This document shows, piece by piece, positions 50,734 to 62,730 of a stretch of DNA of 64,000 bases. The stretch is from contig JAGXRD010000147.1 in the NCBI GenBank assembly GCA_018336035.1, positions 1 to 64,000 on the forward strand, read 5' to 3'. This DNA comes from Alphaproteobacteria bacterium. GTDB lineage: Bacteria; Pseudomonadota; Alphaproteobacteria; Ferrovibrionales; Ferrovibrionaceae. Under the pieces are notes generated by a model. That model was not told where the DNA came from. It did no database searches and saw nothing but the letters and a program-made list of their open reading frames with translations. Positions within the stretch are counted from its first letter, which is position 1, and every line of letters begins with the position of its first letter. Made by a program: the position numbers and the translations under genes.

Positions 50734-51848
50734 TACTTCTTCCTCGCCGAGGCAGACTGCACTTCAGGCAGCAGGCGCACGGTCTGGCCGGGAATCAGCT
50801 TGTGAACGCCGGCAGTCACGACCTTCTCGCCTTCCTTCAGGCCATCGGCGATCAGCACGGCGCGTTCGATGAAGGCGGCAATCTTCACCGGCCGCAGCTC
50901 GACTTTTCCCTCACCCTCGGCCGGACCGTTATAGATCCACACCGCCGGCTCGGCGCCCTGCTGGTACAAAGCCGAGAGCGGCAATGCCACCATCGAGGCT
51001 TCCGAGCGCCGCACGATGGAGACCGTCGAGGTCATGCCAAGCCGCATGCTGGCCGGCGCATTCTGCACACTCACCTTCACGGCATAGGTACGGGTGGCCG
51101 GATCGGCGCCCGGCGCGATCTCACGCACCACGCCGCTATATTCCTTGTCGGGCTGCGCCCACAGGCTGATGGCGATATTCGTGGCGTTGCGCAGCTCGTC
51201 CAGCCGGTTTTCGGCGACGTTGAACACCACTTCCTTCTCTTCCGGCCGCGCCAGCTTCATCACCGTCTGCCCGGCCGACACCACCTGACCGGTCTCGACA
51301 CCGATCGCCGTCACGACGCCATCGGCATCGGCCTGCAGTTCGGTATAGTCCATCTGGTTCTGCGCCGAACGCAGCTGCGAGCGCGCACTGTCCAGCTGCG
51401 CCTCGGCTGTGTTGTAGGTGTTCTGCCGGCGATCCAGTTCGGCCTGGCTGATTACCCGGCTTTCGAACAGCTTTTTGTAGCGGCTAAGTTCGGTCTGTGC
51501 CTGGTTGAAATTCGCCTGCGCGGCACTCAGCTGCGCGCGGGCATTCTGGGTGGCGAGGCGAGTGTCTTCCGGGTCGAGGCGAGCGAGCTGCGCGCCTTTT
51601 TTCACTTCCGAGCCGATCTCGACATAGCGGGCAACGATCTTGCCGCCGACGCGGAAGGCCAGGTTGGTTTCGTAACGGGCGCGGACTTCGCCGGTATAGC
51701 TGGAACGGCTTTCATGCAGCTGAGGGGCGACGCTGACGACGCGAACCGGACGGATCGGTTCCGGCGCCGGGGGGGCGCGGTCGCAGGCCGCCAGCAGCAA
51801 AACACCGGCCATGGCCGCGAGAGAGAGTGAAGTCCGGGTCATACGCAT
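50733..51848 (-). CDS. RND efflux periplasmic adaptor (lipoprotein)
   Basis: A 371-residue adaptor. The lipobox LLAAC (about residues 12-16 of the mature reading) predicts a lipid anchor. VGGKIVARYVEIGSEVKKGAQLARLDPED is the lipoyl-type half-motif; the coiled coil spans about 95-165 (QNARAQLSAAQANFNQAQTEL...); DGVVTAIGVETGQVVSAGQTVMKL closes the lipoyl domain. The TAA stop shares its A with the permease ATG. No TolC-type outer-membrane gene is adjacent. ATG 51842 is an alternative start. Confidence 0.9.
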   Translation of the reverse strand: MRMTRTSLSLAAMAGVLLLAACDRAPPAPEPIRPVRVVSVAPQLHESRSSYTGEVRARYETNLAFRVGGKIVARYVEIGSEVKKGAQLARLDPEDTRLATQNARAQLSAAQANFNQAQTELSRYKKLFESRVISQAELDRRQNTYNTAEAQLDSARSQLRSAQNQMDYTELQADADGVVTAIGVETGQVVSAGQTVMKLARPEEKEVVFNVAENRLDELRNATNIAISLWAQPDKEYSGVVREIAPGADPATRTYAVKVSVQNAPASMRLGMTSTVSIVRRSEASMVALPLSALYQQGAEPAVWIYNGPAEGEGKVELRPVKIAAFIERAVLIADGLKEGEKVVTAGVHKLIPGQTVRLLPEVQSASARKK

Positions 51849-51921
51849 AGCCGCCCTGTTCTGCACACGGCCGCGCGGGAGCGCTCAACGCAATGACCTG
51901 AATTCCCCCGAACGCCGTACG

Positions 51922-52194
51922 CTACTGTTCTTGCTTCCCTGCCGGCGACACCGCTCTGGCGGCGGTTCCCGTCGGCTGCAGCAGCCCCTCTTTCGCCCGA
52001 TCCAGTATCCACACCCTGATCGCACTGGAGAGGTTGCCCGAACGTGCAGCGTCAATATCGCTGACCATCTGGTTGATGGTCTTGCCCTGGGCCGCGGCCA
52101 TCTGCTGCAGCGCCTCCCAGAATGCCTGTTCCAGGGAGATGCTGGTGCGATGGCCGCCGACGACCACGGAGCGTTTCTTTACCGTGGTCGGCAT
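51922..52194 (-). CDS. Ribbon-helix-helix domain protein
   Basis: A 90-residue protein. KKRSVVVGGHRTSISLEQAFWEALQQMAAAQGKTINQMVSDID is the RHH_4 type: a beta-strand (TSISL) followed by two helices, found across alphaproteobacteria. It is likely a small DNA-binding dimer. The second half is a flexible tail. A 14-bp palindrome lies 85-98 bases upstream. It lies between aspC and the efflux genes on the same strand. Confidence 0.82.
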   Translation of the reverse strand: MPTTVKKRSVVVGGHRTSISLEQAFWEALQQMAAAQGKTINQMVSDIDAARSGNLSSAIRVWILDRAKEGLLQPTGTAARAVSPAGKQEQ

Positions 52195-52278
52195 GCGTGA
52201 CCTGCACGGCCGGACGGCCGCAACCTGGGCTGCTTAGCATTGGCAGATTTCCGGGCCAAGACAGCCTCTCCGGTCGGC

Positions 52279-52292
52279 GTGACGGCCGTCAC
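52279..52292. promoter_or_regulatory. 14-bp palindrome upstream of the RHH gene
   Basis: GTGACGGCCGTCAC is a perfect palindrome in the 115-base gap between the aminotransferase stop and the RHH gene start (both minus strand). It is a candidate site for self-regulation by the RHH protein; its GC content means it could also be chance. Confidence 0.3.
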
Positions 52293-52309
52293 GACTTAGC
52301 TGCCAGAAA

Positions 52310-53862
<1,553 letters not shown>

Positions 53863-54891
53863 ATGACTTTCGCACGTTCACTGACCTTTGCCGCGGCTGG
53901 CGTCACGCTGGCGCTCGGCCTTGGCGCCGCCGGCGCTGCCGATGCGCAGACCAAGATGAAATTCACCCTCGACTGGGCCTTCCAGGGACCGACCTCCGCC
54001 TTCCTGGTTGCCGAGCAGAAGGGCTACTACAAGGCAGCCGGTCTCGATCCGACCATCGATGCCGGCCAGGGCTCGGCCGGCGCGCTGCAGCGTGTCGCCA
54101 CCGGCGCCTATGAAATGGGCTTTGCCGACATCAACGCGCTGATCGAATACAACGCCAAGAACCCGGACGCGCCGGTCAAGGCCGTGATGATGGGCTACGA
54201 CGCGCCGCCGTTCGGCGTCTATGCGCTGAAGTCGTCGGGCATCAAGACGCCGAAGGATCTGGAAGGCAAGAAGCTGGGCGCCCCGGTCTTCGACGCCTCG
54301 TTCAAGCTGTTCCCGGCTTTCGCCGCCAAGGTCGGCATCGACAAGAGCAAGGTCACCTACATCAACCTGACCCCGCCGCTGCGTGAGCCGAGCCTGAAGA
54401 ACGGCAGCGTGGACTTCATAAGCGGCCACTACTTCTCGTCCATTCTCGACCTCGAGAAGATCGGCGTGAAGCAGGAAGACGTGATCGCCTTCCCCTATGC
54501 CGATGCCGGCATGGACTTCTACGGCAACGCCGTGGTGGCTTCGCCGAAGTTCATCAAGGAAAACCCGGCTGCCGTGAAGGCCTTCGTGGCCGCAACGATC
54601 AAGGCCTGGAAGGAAGTGGTTGCCACGCCGGATGTCGGCATCAAGGCGACCAAGACCCGTGACGGTCTGACCGACGAAGCGCTGGAAATGAAGCGCCTGA
54701 AGATGTCGATCGAGCGCAACGTCGTGACCAGTTACGTCAAGGCGAACGGCTTCGGCGGCGTCGACATGGCCCGCCTGCAGCGCTCCTCGGATGCGGTCGC
54801 CGCCGCCATCGGCCTGGACAAAGCCCCGAAGGCCTCGGATCTGTTCGAGGAAGGTTTCCTGCCGCCGAAGGCCGAACGCATGATGCAGTGA
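53863..54891 (+). CDS. ABC transporter substrate-binding protein, NMT1/THI5-like
   Basis: A 342-residue exported protein. Signal peptide (LTFAAAGVTLALGLGAAGAADAQ), then KMKFTLDWAFQGPTSAFLVAEQKGYYKAAGLD, the opening of NMT1/THI5/SsuA-like binding proteins. ARVATG-like QRVATGAYEMGFADINALI and APPFGVYALKSSGIKTPKDLEGKKLG follow the family pattern. Ligands of relatives include pyrimidine precursors, taurine and nitrate; the ligand here is unknown. GGGGAGA precedes ATG 53863. No permease or ATPase gene adjoins it. Confidence 0.85.
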   Translation: MTFARSLTFAAAGVTLALGLGAAGAADAQTKMKFTLDWAFQGPTSAFLVAEQKGYYKAAGLDPTIDAGQGSAGALQRVATGAYEMGFADINALIEYNAKNPDAPVKAVMMGYDAPPFGVYALKSSGIKTPKDLEGKKLGAPVFDASFKLFPAFAAKVGIDKSKVTYINLTPPLREPSLKNGSVDFISGHYFSSILDLEKIGVKQEDVIAFPYADAGMDFYGNAVVASPKFIKENPAAVKAFVAATIKAWKEVVATPDVGIKATKTRDGLTDEALEMKRLKMSIERNVVTSYVKANGFGGVDMARLQRSSDAVAAAIGLDKAPKASDLFEEGFLPPKAERMMQ

Positions 54892-54919
54892 TCGGCTGCT
54901 GAAAAGCTGATACAAGGAA

Positions 54920-54948
54920 GCGGCGGGGATTTCCCCGCCGCTTTTTTT
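54920..54948 (+). terminator. Strong intrinsic terminator after the binding-protein gene
   Basis: GCGGCGGGGA (54920-54929) and TCCCCGCCGC (54932-54941) form a tight stem, followed by seven T. It shows that the binding-protein gene is transcribed alone. Confidence 0.93.
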
Positions 54949-55010
54949 GTGCCCCATTTTGCCAAGCCTGTTACCCCGTGCTCGCTTATCCCCAGTCGTC
55001 CGCCACAAGA

Positions 55011-56195
55011 ATGAACGCATCGCGCCAACACACAGACTGGCAGGCGGTCTTCGCCGTCATTGCCGCCGGCGTCATCGTCTCGATGCAGGTCGGCAAGCTG
55101 CCGCCGCTGCTCGGCCAGCTGCGCGCCGAATTCGGCCTCGACCTGGTGCTCGGCGGGCTGCTGGCCTCTTCGATCAGCCTGATCGGCGGGTTGTGCGGCA
55201 TCATGGCCGGTTTCGCCGGCGACCGTATCGGCGCACGGCGCGCCTTGATGTTCGGACTGCTGATCAACGCGGCTGGTTCGCTGGCCGGCGCTTTCAGTCA
55301 CGGCATGCCTTTCCTGCTGGCCGCGCGCCTGATCGAAGGCCTGGGCTTTGTCATCACGGTTGTCTGCGGACCCGGCCTCGTTGCCATGGCTGCACAGCCG
55401 CATCAGCGCAGCCTCGCACTGGGGCTGTGGAGCAGCTACATGCCGCTCGGCGTCACCTTCGGCATGCTGGGTGCGCTGGCCGTCAACCACGGCCTGCTCG
55501 ACTGGCGTGGCTTCTGGCTGGTGCTGTCTCTCCTGCCCCTTGCCGCCGCGCTGCTGTTGCCGCGTCTGACCGCTCGTGTGCCGGTCGCACCGCCGCGCCG
55601 GTTCAATGCGGCCGTGCTGCGCCGTCCCGGCCCCTGGCTGCTGGCCGGCTGCTTCGCCTGCTACACCACGCAGTGGTTCTGCATCGTGACCTGGATTCCC
55701 ACCTACCTGAAGGAGAGCGGCCTGCAGAGCGAAACCCTGCTGGCGCTCGGCGTGATGGCCGTGGTGCTGGTGAATGCCGTCGGCACCACCGTTTCCGCCG
55801 CCGTCATGCATCGCGGCCTGCCGCGCTGGCTGATCATCGCCGTGGTCAGCCTGGGCATGGGCGCGCTCGGCACGGCGTCTTTCGCGCCAGACATCCCGGT
55901 CCTGGCCAAGATCGCCTTCGCCATGGCCGCCAGCGGTTTCGGCGGTATGCTGCCGGCCGCCGTGCTGGCCGGCGTGCCGGCACAGGCGCGCGATCCATCT
56001 GAAATCGCCACCGTTAATGGCGTGGTGGTGCAGCTGCTGAATATCGGATCTTTCGTGGGCCCGCCGGCACTGGCCGTCCTGGTGGCGCATTTCGGCGGCT
56101 GGAGCGACGGCCGCTGGCTGCTGCTGGCAGCCGGCAGTATCGGGCTTCTGCTGGCGCTTGGCCTGCGCGCCACCGAACGCAAGGCATCGGCATGA
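55011..56195 (+). CDS. Major facilitator superfamily transporter
   Basis: A 394-residue protein with about 12 hydrophobic helices. The loop 2-3 motif is GFAGDRIGARRALMFGLL (about residues 68-85), the MFS GxxxDRxGRR signature. The N-terminal half has VIVSMQVGKLPPLLGQLRAEFGLDLVLGGLLAS, as in CynX/NimT-like and nitrate/cyanate branches. The substrate is unknown. ATG 55011 is preferred; GTG 54978 would add 11 residues. It overlaps the DMT gene by ATGA. Confidence 0.82.
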   Translation: MNASRQHTDWQAVFAVIAAGVIVSMQVGKLPPLLGQLRAEFGLDLVLGGLLASSISLIGGLCGIMAGFAGDRIGARRALMFGLLINAAGSLAGAFSHGMPFLLAARLIEGLGFVITVVCGPGLVAMAAQPHQRSLALGLWSSYMPLGVTFGMLGALAVNHGLLDWRGFWLVLSLLPLAAALLLPRLTARVPVAPPRRFNAAVLRRPGPWLLAGCFACYTTQWFCIVTWIPTYLKESGLQSETLLALGVMAVVLVNAVGTTVSAAVMHRGLPRWLIIAVVSLGMGALGTASFAPDIPVLAKIAFAMAASGFGGMLPAAVLAGVPAQARDPSEIATVNGVVVQLLNIGSFVGPPALAVLVAHFGGWSDGRWLLLAAGSIGLLLALGLRATERKASA

Positions 56196-57100
56196 AAATA
56201 AATCCCCCGAAAATGAACAGAGGCGATGCCTATCTGCTGCTGACGGTTTTCATCTGGGGCAACACTTTCCCCACGGCGAAATACGTGCTCGGCGTGATGC
56301 CGCCGACCGTGTTTTCCTCGACACGCTACCTGCTGGCCGCCGCGACGCTGATGATCGTGCTGATCTGGCGCGAGGGATTGAAACTGCCGCAGCGACGCGA
56401 CCTGCTGCCGCTGATCGGCTTCGGCTTTCTCGGCATCACGCTGATGCAACTGCTCTGGGCCAATGCGCTGTCGATCAGCACGGCCTCGAAAGGCTCGATC
56501 CTGATCGCCACCTCGCCGATCTGGGCACTGATCCTGGGACGGCTGCGCGGCCAGCGCCTGTCGGCCATCGCCTGGGGCGGCGTGCTGCTGTCCTTTGCCG
56601 GCGTCTTCCTGGTGATCAACAACAGCCTCACCGCCATTACAGTCGGCGGCGGCCACATCCTGGGCGACCTGCTGTTCCTGGCAGTCGCCTTCTGCTGGGC
56701 GCTGTTCTCGGTGCTGTCGCAGCCGTATCTGGGGCGACTGGGCACGCTCTATGTCTCTGGCTGGTCCATGCTGTTCGGCGCGCTGCTGCTGACGCCGTTC
56801 ATCTTCTGGGGCTGGAACGACACGCCCTGGCAGGCAATGCAGACCGGCCATTGGGCCAGCTTCCTCTACACCGCGATTCTGGCCGGCGCGCTGGGATATC
56901 TGCTCTGGTATGAAGGCATCGCGCGTTTAGGCATCGCGCGTTCGGTGATCTATTCCTACCTGATCCCGGTCTTTGCGATGATCAGCGCCATCGCCTTCCT
57001 CGGCGAGCATGTCTCGCTGGCGCAGTTGATCGGCGCGGCAGTGGTGATCGGCGGCCTGGTGCTGACGCGCTGGTCGACGCCGGCCCCTCCTGCGGCCTGA
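56192..57100 (+). CDS. DMT-family (EamA) transporter
   Basis: A 302-residue membrane protein with two EamA repeats, about ten helices. LLTVFIWGNTFPTAKYVLG (repeat 1) and GDLLFLAVAFCWALFSVLSQPYLGR (repeat 2) are typical, as is SVIYSYLIPVFAMISAIAFLGEHVSLAQLIGAAVVIGGLVLTR near the end. It probably exports small metabolites or amino acids. It is translationally coupled to the MFS gene by ATGA and is convergent with the methyltransferase, 1 base apart. Confidence 0.87.
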   Translation: MKINPPKMNRGDAYLLLTVFIWGNTFPTAKYVLGVMPPTVFSSTRYLLAAATLMIVLIWREGLKLPQRRDLLPLIGFGFLGITLMQLLWANALSISTASKGSILIATSPIWALILGRLRGQRLSAIAWGGVLLSFAGVFLVINNSLTAITVGGGHILGDLLFLAVAFCWALFSVLSQPYLGRLGTLYVSGWSMLFGALLLTPFIFWGWNDTPWQAMQTGHWASFLYTAILAGALGYLLWYEGIARLGIARSVIYSYLIPVFAMISAIAFLGEHVSLAQLIGAAVVIGGLVLTRWSTPAPPAA

Positions 57101-58669
57101 TCAGCTTTCCGCGATCAGGCAGACGCTGCCATCCGGCAGTGGCTCGGTAGCCAGCAGGAACAGGCCTTCGGCCTTGGCCGCCGCGCCCAGCGCTTCGGCA
57201 TCACCGGTGAACACGCCGATGAACACGCCGGCCAGCGCCAGCGCGATCTTCACCGCCGAGAAGAAGGCCGCCGGATCGTCCTGAACCACAGCGGGGTCAG
57301 CGGCCAGGATCAGGTCGTAGTGATCCGGACGGTTTTCGAGGAAGGCGATCACGGTATCGCTGTCGCAATCATCATAGAGCCCGGTCTCGAAAGCGCGCCG
57401 GCTGCGAGACGCGTCTTCCGACACCATGTCGAGATGCTGGGCCAGCTGGCGCAATTCGGCGGCCTGCGATGCCAGATTGCCGCCCAGGTCGATGGCCCAG
57501 CCGATACTGAAATCCTTGCCGATCATGCGCCGGGCTGTGGCCGCCACGGCCGCTGCATGCGGTGCCGTCAGGCCGGCGACCAGATCGTCGAGCGAGGTGA
57601 CCGAAAGTTTCGCCGACTGCGATTCCGGCGTTTCCTGCGCACGCAGGGCGAAGACATAGCCGGTGACAGGCCTGTTCTCTTCCTTGCGCAGCTCGATCTC
57701 ATCCAGGCTGAGCACGACAAAACCGGCTTCGGCGGCGCGTTTGCGCAAATACGCTTCGCCATGCTGGTAGCGCCCGCTCTTGCCGGCCTGATACCGCGCG
57801 CCGACACCCTTCTCCACGGTGGCCACGAACAGGCCATCATCCGGCAGCGCAGCGCGCACGGCTTCGAACAGCCCGCGCAGGTCACCGAAATACGACAGCA
57901 CGTCGGCCGCAGCGACGAGATCATAACCGGCCGGATGCTTGCCCAGCTCCGCGACGATCTCGCCGACCGTCAGCGTGTCATACAGTTTTCGCGCGCGGGC
58001 TTTCTCGACCATCTTGGGCGACAGGTCGACGCCATCGAGATGCTTCACCAGCCCGTGCAATTCGGGAGCGAGAAGCCCGGTGCCGCAGCCAAGGTCGATG
58101 GCGCGTGCCGCCACCTTGCCCTCGCCCAGCGCAGTACGCACGGCGGCGGCGACCTGCTGCGGCGCGCGGTAGTCGAGCCAGCCGACCAGCTTTTCGTCGA
58201 AACTGTCGGCGAAGGCATCGAAGAGTGCTGCGACATAGGCCTCGTTGGCCTTCTCGGGCGCTTCGCCGGCCAGTACCGCCACCATATGGCGGGCTTCCGC
58301 ATGGCCGGGATCGAGCGCCAGCATGCGGCGATAGGTGATCAGCGCATCGGCACGGCGGTCGAGGCGCACCTGCAGGCGCGCCACCTGATGCAGTAGCAAG
58401 TCTGAATGCGGCGCTGCGGCGAGCGAGGCCTGCAGGCGCTCGAGCCGCGTGGCCAGCGTCTCGCCAAGCCGCAGCTGCGCCAGTGCGCTATGCACAGGAT
58501 CGACGGCGGCCGCGACCGGTGCTTCGGCCGGCGCCACTTTCCGCACGCCGCCCAGCCCCAGCAGCATGTCGCTGATCGCGGTGACGCCGGCAAAGCCGGT
58601 GGGCGAACGGCGGACCAATCCGCCATCACCACCGGCTTTTTTCTGCGCCCGCCGCGACTTGCGATTCAT
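57101..58669 (-). CDS. TPR-linked class I methyltransferase with a second, degenerate methyltransferase-like domain
   Basis: A 522-residue protein. A basic N-terminus (NRKSRRAQKK) leads into TPR-like helices (about 60-140, LQVRLDRRADALITYRRMLALDPGHAEARH). An SAM-dependent methyltransferase domain (about 189-340) has motif I AIDLGCGTGLLAPEL and YDLVAAADVLSYFGDL. The C-terminal part (about 391-487) repeats the same layout without gaps: AIDLGGNLASQAAEL, LYDDCDSDTV, YDLILAADPAVV, but the GCGTG loop is lost. It starts 5 bases after ettA and is likely co-transcribed. The substrate is unknown. Confidence 0.82.
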   Translation of the reverse strand: MNRKSRRAQKKAGGDGGLVRRSPTGFAGVTAISDMLLGLGGVRKVAPAEAPVAAAVDPVHSALAQLRLGETLATRLERLQASLAAAPHSDLLLHQVARLQVRLDRRADALITYRRMLALDPGHAEARHMVAVLAGEAPEKANEAYVAALFDAFADSFDEKLVGWLDYRAPQQVAAAVRTALGEGKVAARAIDLGCGTGLLAPELHGLVKHLDGVDLSPKMVEKARARKLYDTLTVGEIVAELGKHPAGYDLVAAADVLSYFGDLRGLFEAVRAALPDDGLFVATVEKGVGARYQAGKSGRYQHGEAYLRKRAAEAGFVVLSLDEIELRKEENRPVTGYVFALRAQETPESQSAKLSVTSLDDLVAGLTAPHAAAVAATARRMIGKDFSIGWAIDLGGNLASQAAELRQLAQHLDMVSEDASRSRRAFETGLYDDCDSDTVIAFLENRPDHYDLILAADPAVVQDDPAAFFSAVKIALALAGVFIGVFTGDAEALGAAAKAEGLFLLATEPLPDGSVCLIAES

Positions 58670-58674
58670 GCGTG

Positions 58675-60357
<1,683 letters not shown>

Positions 60358-60416
60358 TTTTCGCTCCGGGCGTTGGAAGTCTAAAATCCGGCCGATTTGT
60401 ACAGAAATGGGCCTGT

Positions 60417-61346
60417 TTATGCCAGCATCAGCGCCCGGACATGGGCCGCCGACGCGCTGGCCAGCGCCTGCAGGTCGTAGCCACCTTCCAGCGCGGAAAC
60501 CACTCTTCCCTGCGCGGTCCGGCCGGCCACCTGCAGCAGCTTTTCAGTGATCCAGTAGTAGTCCTGGTCGGTGAACTGCAGCTGGGCCAGCGGGTCGGCG
60601 ACATGGGCATCGAAGCCAGCCGAGATGATGAGCAGTTCAGGTGCAAACTGCTCCAGTTTGGGCAAAAGCGAGCGTTCGCAGGCGGCGCGGAATTCGGCCG
60701 AGCCGGCATAGGGCCGCAGCGGCACATTCACGATGTTGCTGGCGACGCCATGTTCGCCCGCCGCGCCGGTGCCCGGATACAGCGGCATCTGGTGCGTGGA
60801 GGTGTAGAACAGCCCGGCATCGGATTCGAAGGCGGCCTGCGTGCCGTTGCCGTGATGCACGTCGAAATCGACCACGGCCACGCGCTGGAGACCCCAGCGG
60901 TCGCGCGCATGCGCGGCACCGATGGCGACGTTATTGAACAGGCAGAAGCCCATCGCCTGGTCGGGCTCGGCATGATGGCCGGGCGGGCGCACGGCACAGA
61001 AGGCATTGCGCAGCTCGCCGCCCATCACGGCATCCACCGCGGCGCAGACCGCGCCGGCTGCCCGTAACGCCGCCTCGCCCGACCCGGACGAGACCACCGT
61101 ATCGCCATCGACATAGTTGAGCCCGCGCGGCGGGATGGCAGCCATCACCTGGTCCAGATAGGCGCCGGGATGCACCCGGCTGATCTGCGCCGGAGTGGCA
61201 CGGGGCGCCTCACGACGATCCAGATAGAGAAACTCTTCCCCTTCCAGCCGGGCCAGGATGGCGCGCAGCCTATCCGCGCATTCAGGATGGCCTTCTCCCG
61301 TGTCATGGGCAAGGCAGGCCGAATGGCTGTACAGGCCGGTTACCAT
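60417..61346 (-). CDS. Histone-deacetylase-like zinc amidohydrolase
   Basis: A 309-residue protein of the arginase/deacetylase superfamily. [37 protein letters not shown] (catalytic His pair), [15 protein letters not shown] (zinc Asp and His) and [18 protein letters not shown] (second zinc Asp) are intact, as is LEGGYDL. Bacterial members deacetylate polyamines, acetoin-linked or protein lysine substrates. ATG 61346 has AAGGAG about 7 bases upstream. It is divergent from the RND adaptor, with a 235-base gap. Confidence 0.9.
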   Translation of the reverse strand: MVTGLYSHSACLAHDTGEGHPECADRLRAILARLEGEEFLYLDRREAPRATPAQISRVHPGAYLDQVMAAIPPRGLNYVDGDTVVSSGSGEAALRAAGAVCAAVDAVMGGELRNAFCAVRPPGHHAEPDQAMGFCLFNNVAIGAAHARDRWGLQRVAVVDFDVHHGNGTQAAFESDAGLFYTSTHQMPLYPGTGAAGEHGVASNIVNVPLRPYAGSAEFRAACERSLLPKLEQFAPELLIISAGFDAHVADPLAQLQFTDQDYYWITEKLLQVAGRTAQGRVVSALEGGYDLQALASASAAHVRALMLA

Positions 61347-61581
61347 CGACACTCCTTAACCATATGGTTCGCCCCTCGGAGCCTTCACAAAGCTGTTCCC
61401 ACCCGTCGGCAACCCGTCGTGCGGCCAGAAAAAGGCAGGACCTTGCTGAATAGGCCGTATACAATAGATCACGCAGGCGCCGAAATCAGCAACCCCGCTG
61501 CGATGGGGCCAATGGCGCCGCGTCCGGGGGAAACGCCGAGAGGGTCGGCTCGGGACCTTTTACTGGGTGGCAGAGGAAGCA

Positions 61582-62706
61582 ATGAAAGTCTGGAGTCAGG
61601 TTCTGGTTGTCGGCGTCATCGCCGCCAGCGCTGCAGCTGCGTTCATTTACCGCGACAGTCTGCCATTCATCGGCGGTCAGCCTGCTGCGACGCGCCCGGC
61701 TGGAAGCAGCGCCCCCGCCCTTCCGGTCGAGGCTGTGCCGGTACGCCGCATGGAGATCACCCGCACCATCGAAGCCGTCGGCACCGCGCAGGCCAACGAG
61801 GCCGTCACCATCACCGCGAAGGCCACCGGCATTGTCGAGCGGCTGAATTTCCAGGACAGCCAGGTTGTGAAGGCCGGCGTCATCCTGGTGGAACTCGAAG
61901 CTGCCGAAAGCTCGGCCAATATCGGCGCACTGCGCGCCGCCCGCGATGGCGCCAGGATGGCTTATGATCGCGCCAAACAGCTGATCGAGAGCAAGGTTGT
62001 GGCCCAGGCCCGCCTCGATGAGCTGTCAAAGACATACGAGGCCGCCGAAGCGCGGCTGCGCGCCGAACAGGCGAAATTCTCCGACAGCGTGATCCGCGCG
62101 CCGTTCAGTGGCAAACTCGGCCTGCGCAAGGTCAGCCTCGGTGCCCTGGTGCGGCCGGGCGATGTGATCACCACGCTGGACGACACTTCGGTGATCAAGC
62201 TGGAATTTGAGATTCCGGAAACCGTGCTGGGTGGCGTGACCATCGGCAATACCGTGAGCGCCAAAGCAACATCGATGCCTGATCGCAAGTTCGAAGGCGT
62301 GGTCACCACCATCGACAGCCGTATCGATCCTACCACCCGCGCCGTGCGCGTGCGCGCGCAGATCCCGAACAGCGACGATGCGCTGAAACCCGGCATGTTC
62401 ATGACGGTGGCGCTCAGCGTCGGCAAGGTGCCCGATGCGATGATGGTGCCCGAAGAATCGCTGCTGGCGCAGGGCGGCGAACAGTTCGTGTTCGTGATCC
62501 GCGACGGCAAGGCAACCCGTACGCGCGTGACCATCGGTCAGCGCCTGCCCGGCCTGGCGCAGATTACCAACGGCCTGCATGCCGACGACCAGGTCGCCGT
62601 CACCGGCCTGCAGCAGCTGCGCGACGGCTCCCGCGTGCGTCAGACCAATGCCCAGGGCGGCACGCCGCCGGTTTCGGGCAGCCCGGCCCAGAAATCCTCC
62701 AGCTAA
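61582..62706 (+). CDS. RND efflux periplasmic adaptor
   Basis: A 374-residue adaptor. N-terminal anchor helix (VLVVGVIAASAAAAFIY), lipoyl half ATGIVERLNFQDSQVVKAGVILVELEAAE, short coiled coil (about 110-160), second half APFSGKLGLRKVSLGALVRPGD, and the beta-barrel VVTTIDSRIDPTTRAVRVRAQIPN. It is a MexE/AcrA-type subunit. ATG 61582 has AGAGGA about 8 bases upstream; an upstream in-frame GTG (61567) is possible. The permease follows 24 bases after its stop. Confidence 0.9.
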   Translation: MKVWSQVLVVGVIAASAAAAFIYRDSLPFIGGQPAATRPAGSSAPALPVEAVPVRRMEITRTIEAVGTAQANEAVTITAKATGIVERLNFQDSQVVKAGVILVELEAAESSANIGALRAARDGARMAYDRAKQLIESKVVAQARLDELSKTYEAAEARLRAEQAKFSDSVIRAPFSGKLGLRKVSLGALVRPGDVITTLDDTSVIKLEFEIPETVLGGVTIGNTVSAKATSMPDRKFEGVVTTIDSRIDPTTRAVRVRAQIPNSDDALKPGMFMTVALSVGKVPDAMMVPEESLLAQGGEQFVFVIRDGKATRTRVTIGQRLPGLAQITNGLHADDQVAVTGLQQLRDGSRVRQTNAQGGTPPVSGSPAQKSSS

Positions 62707-62730
62707 TAGACGGCAGCGCGAGGCAGCGTC

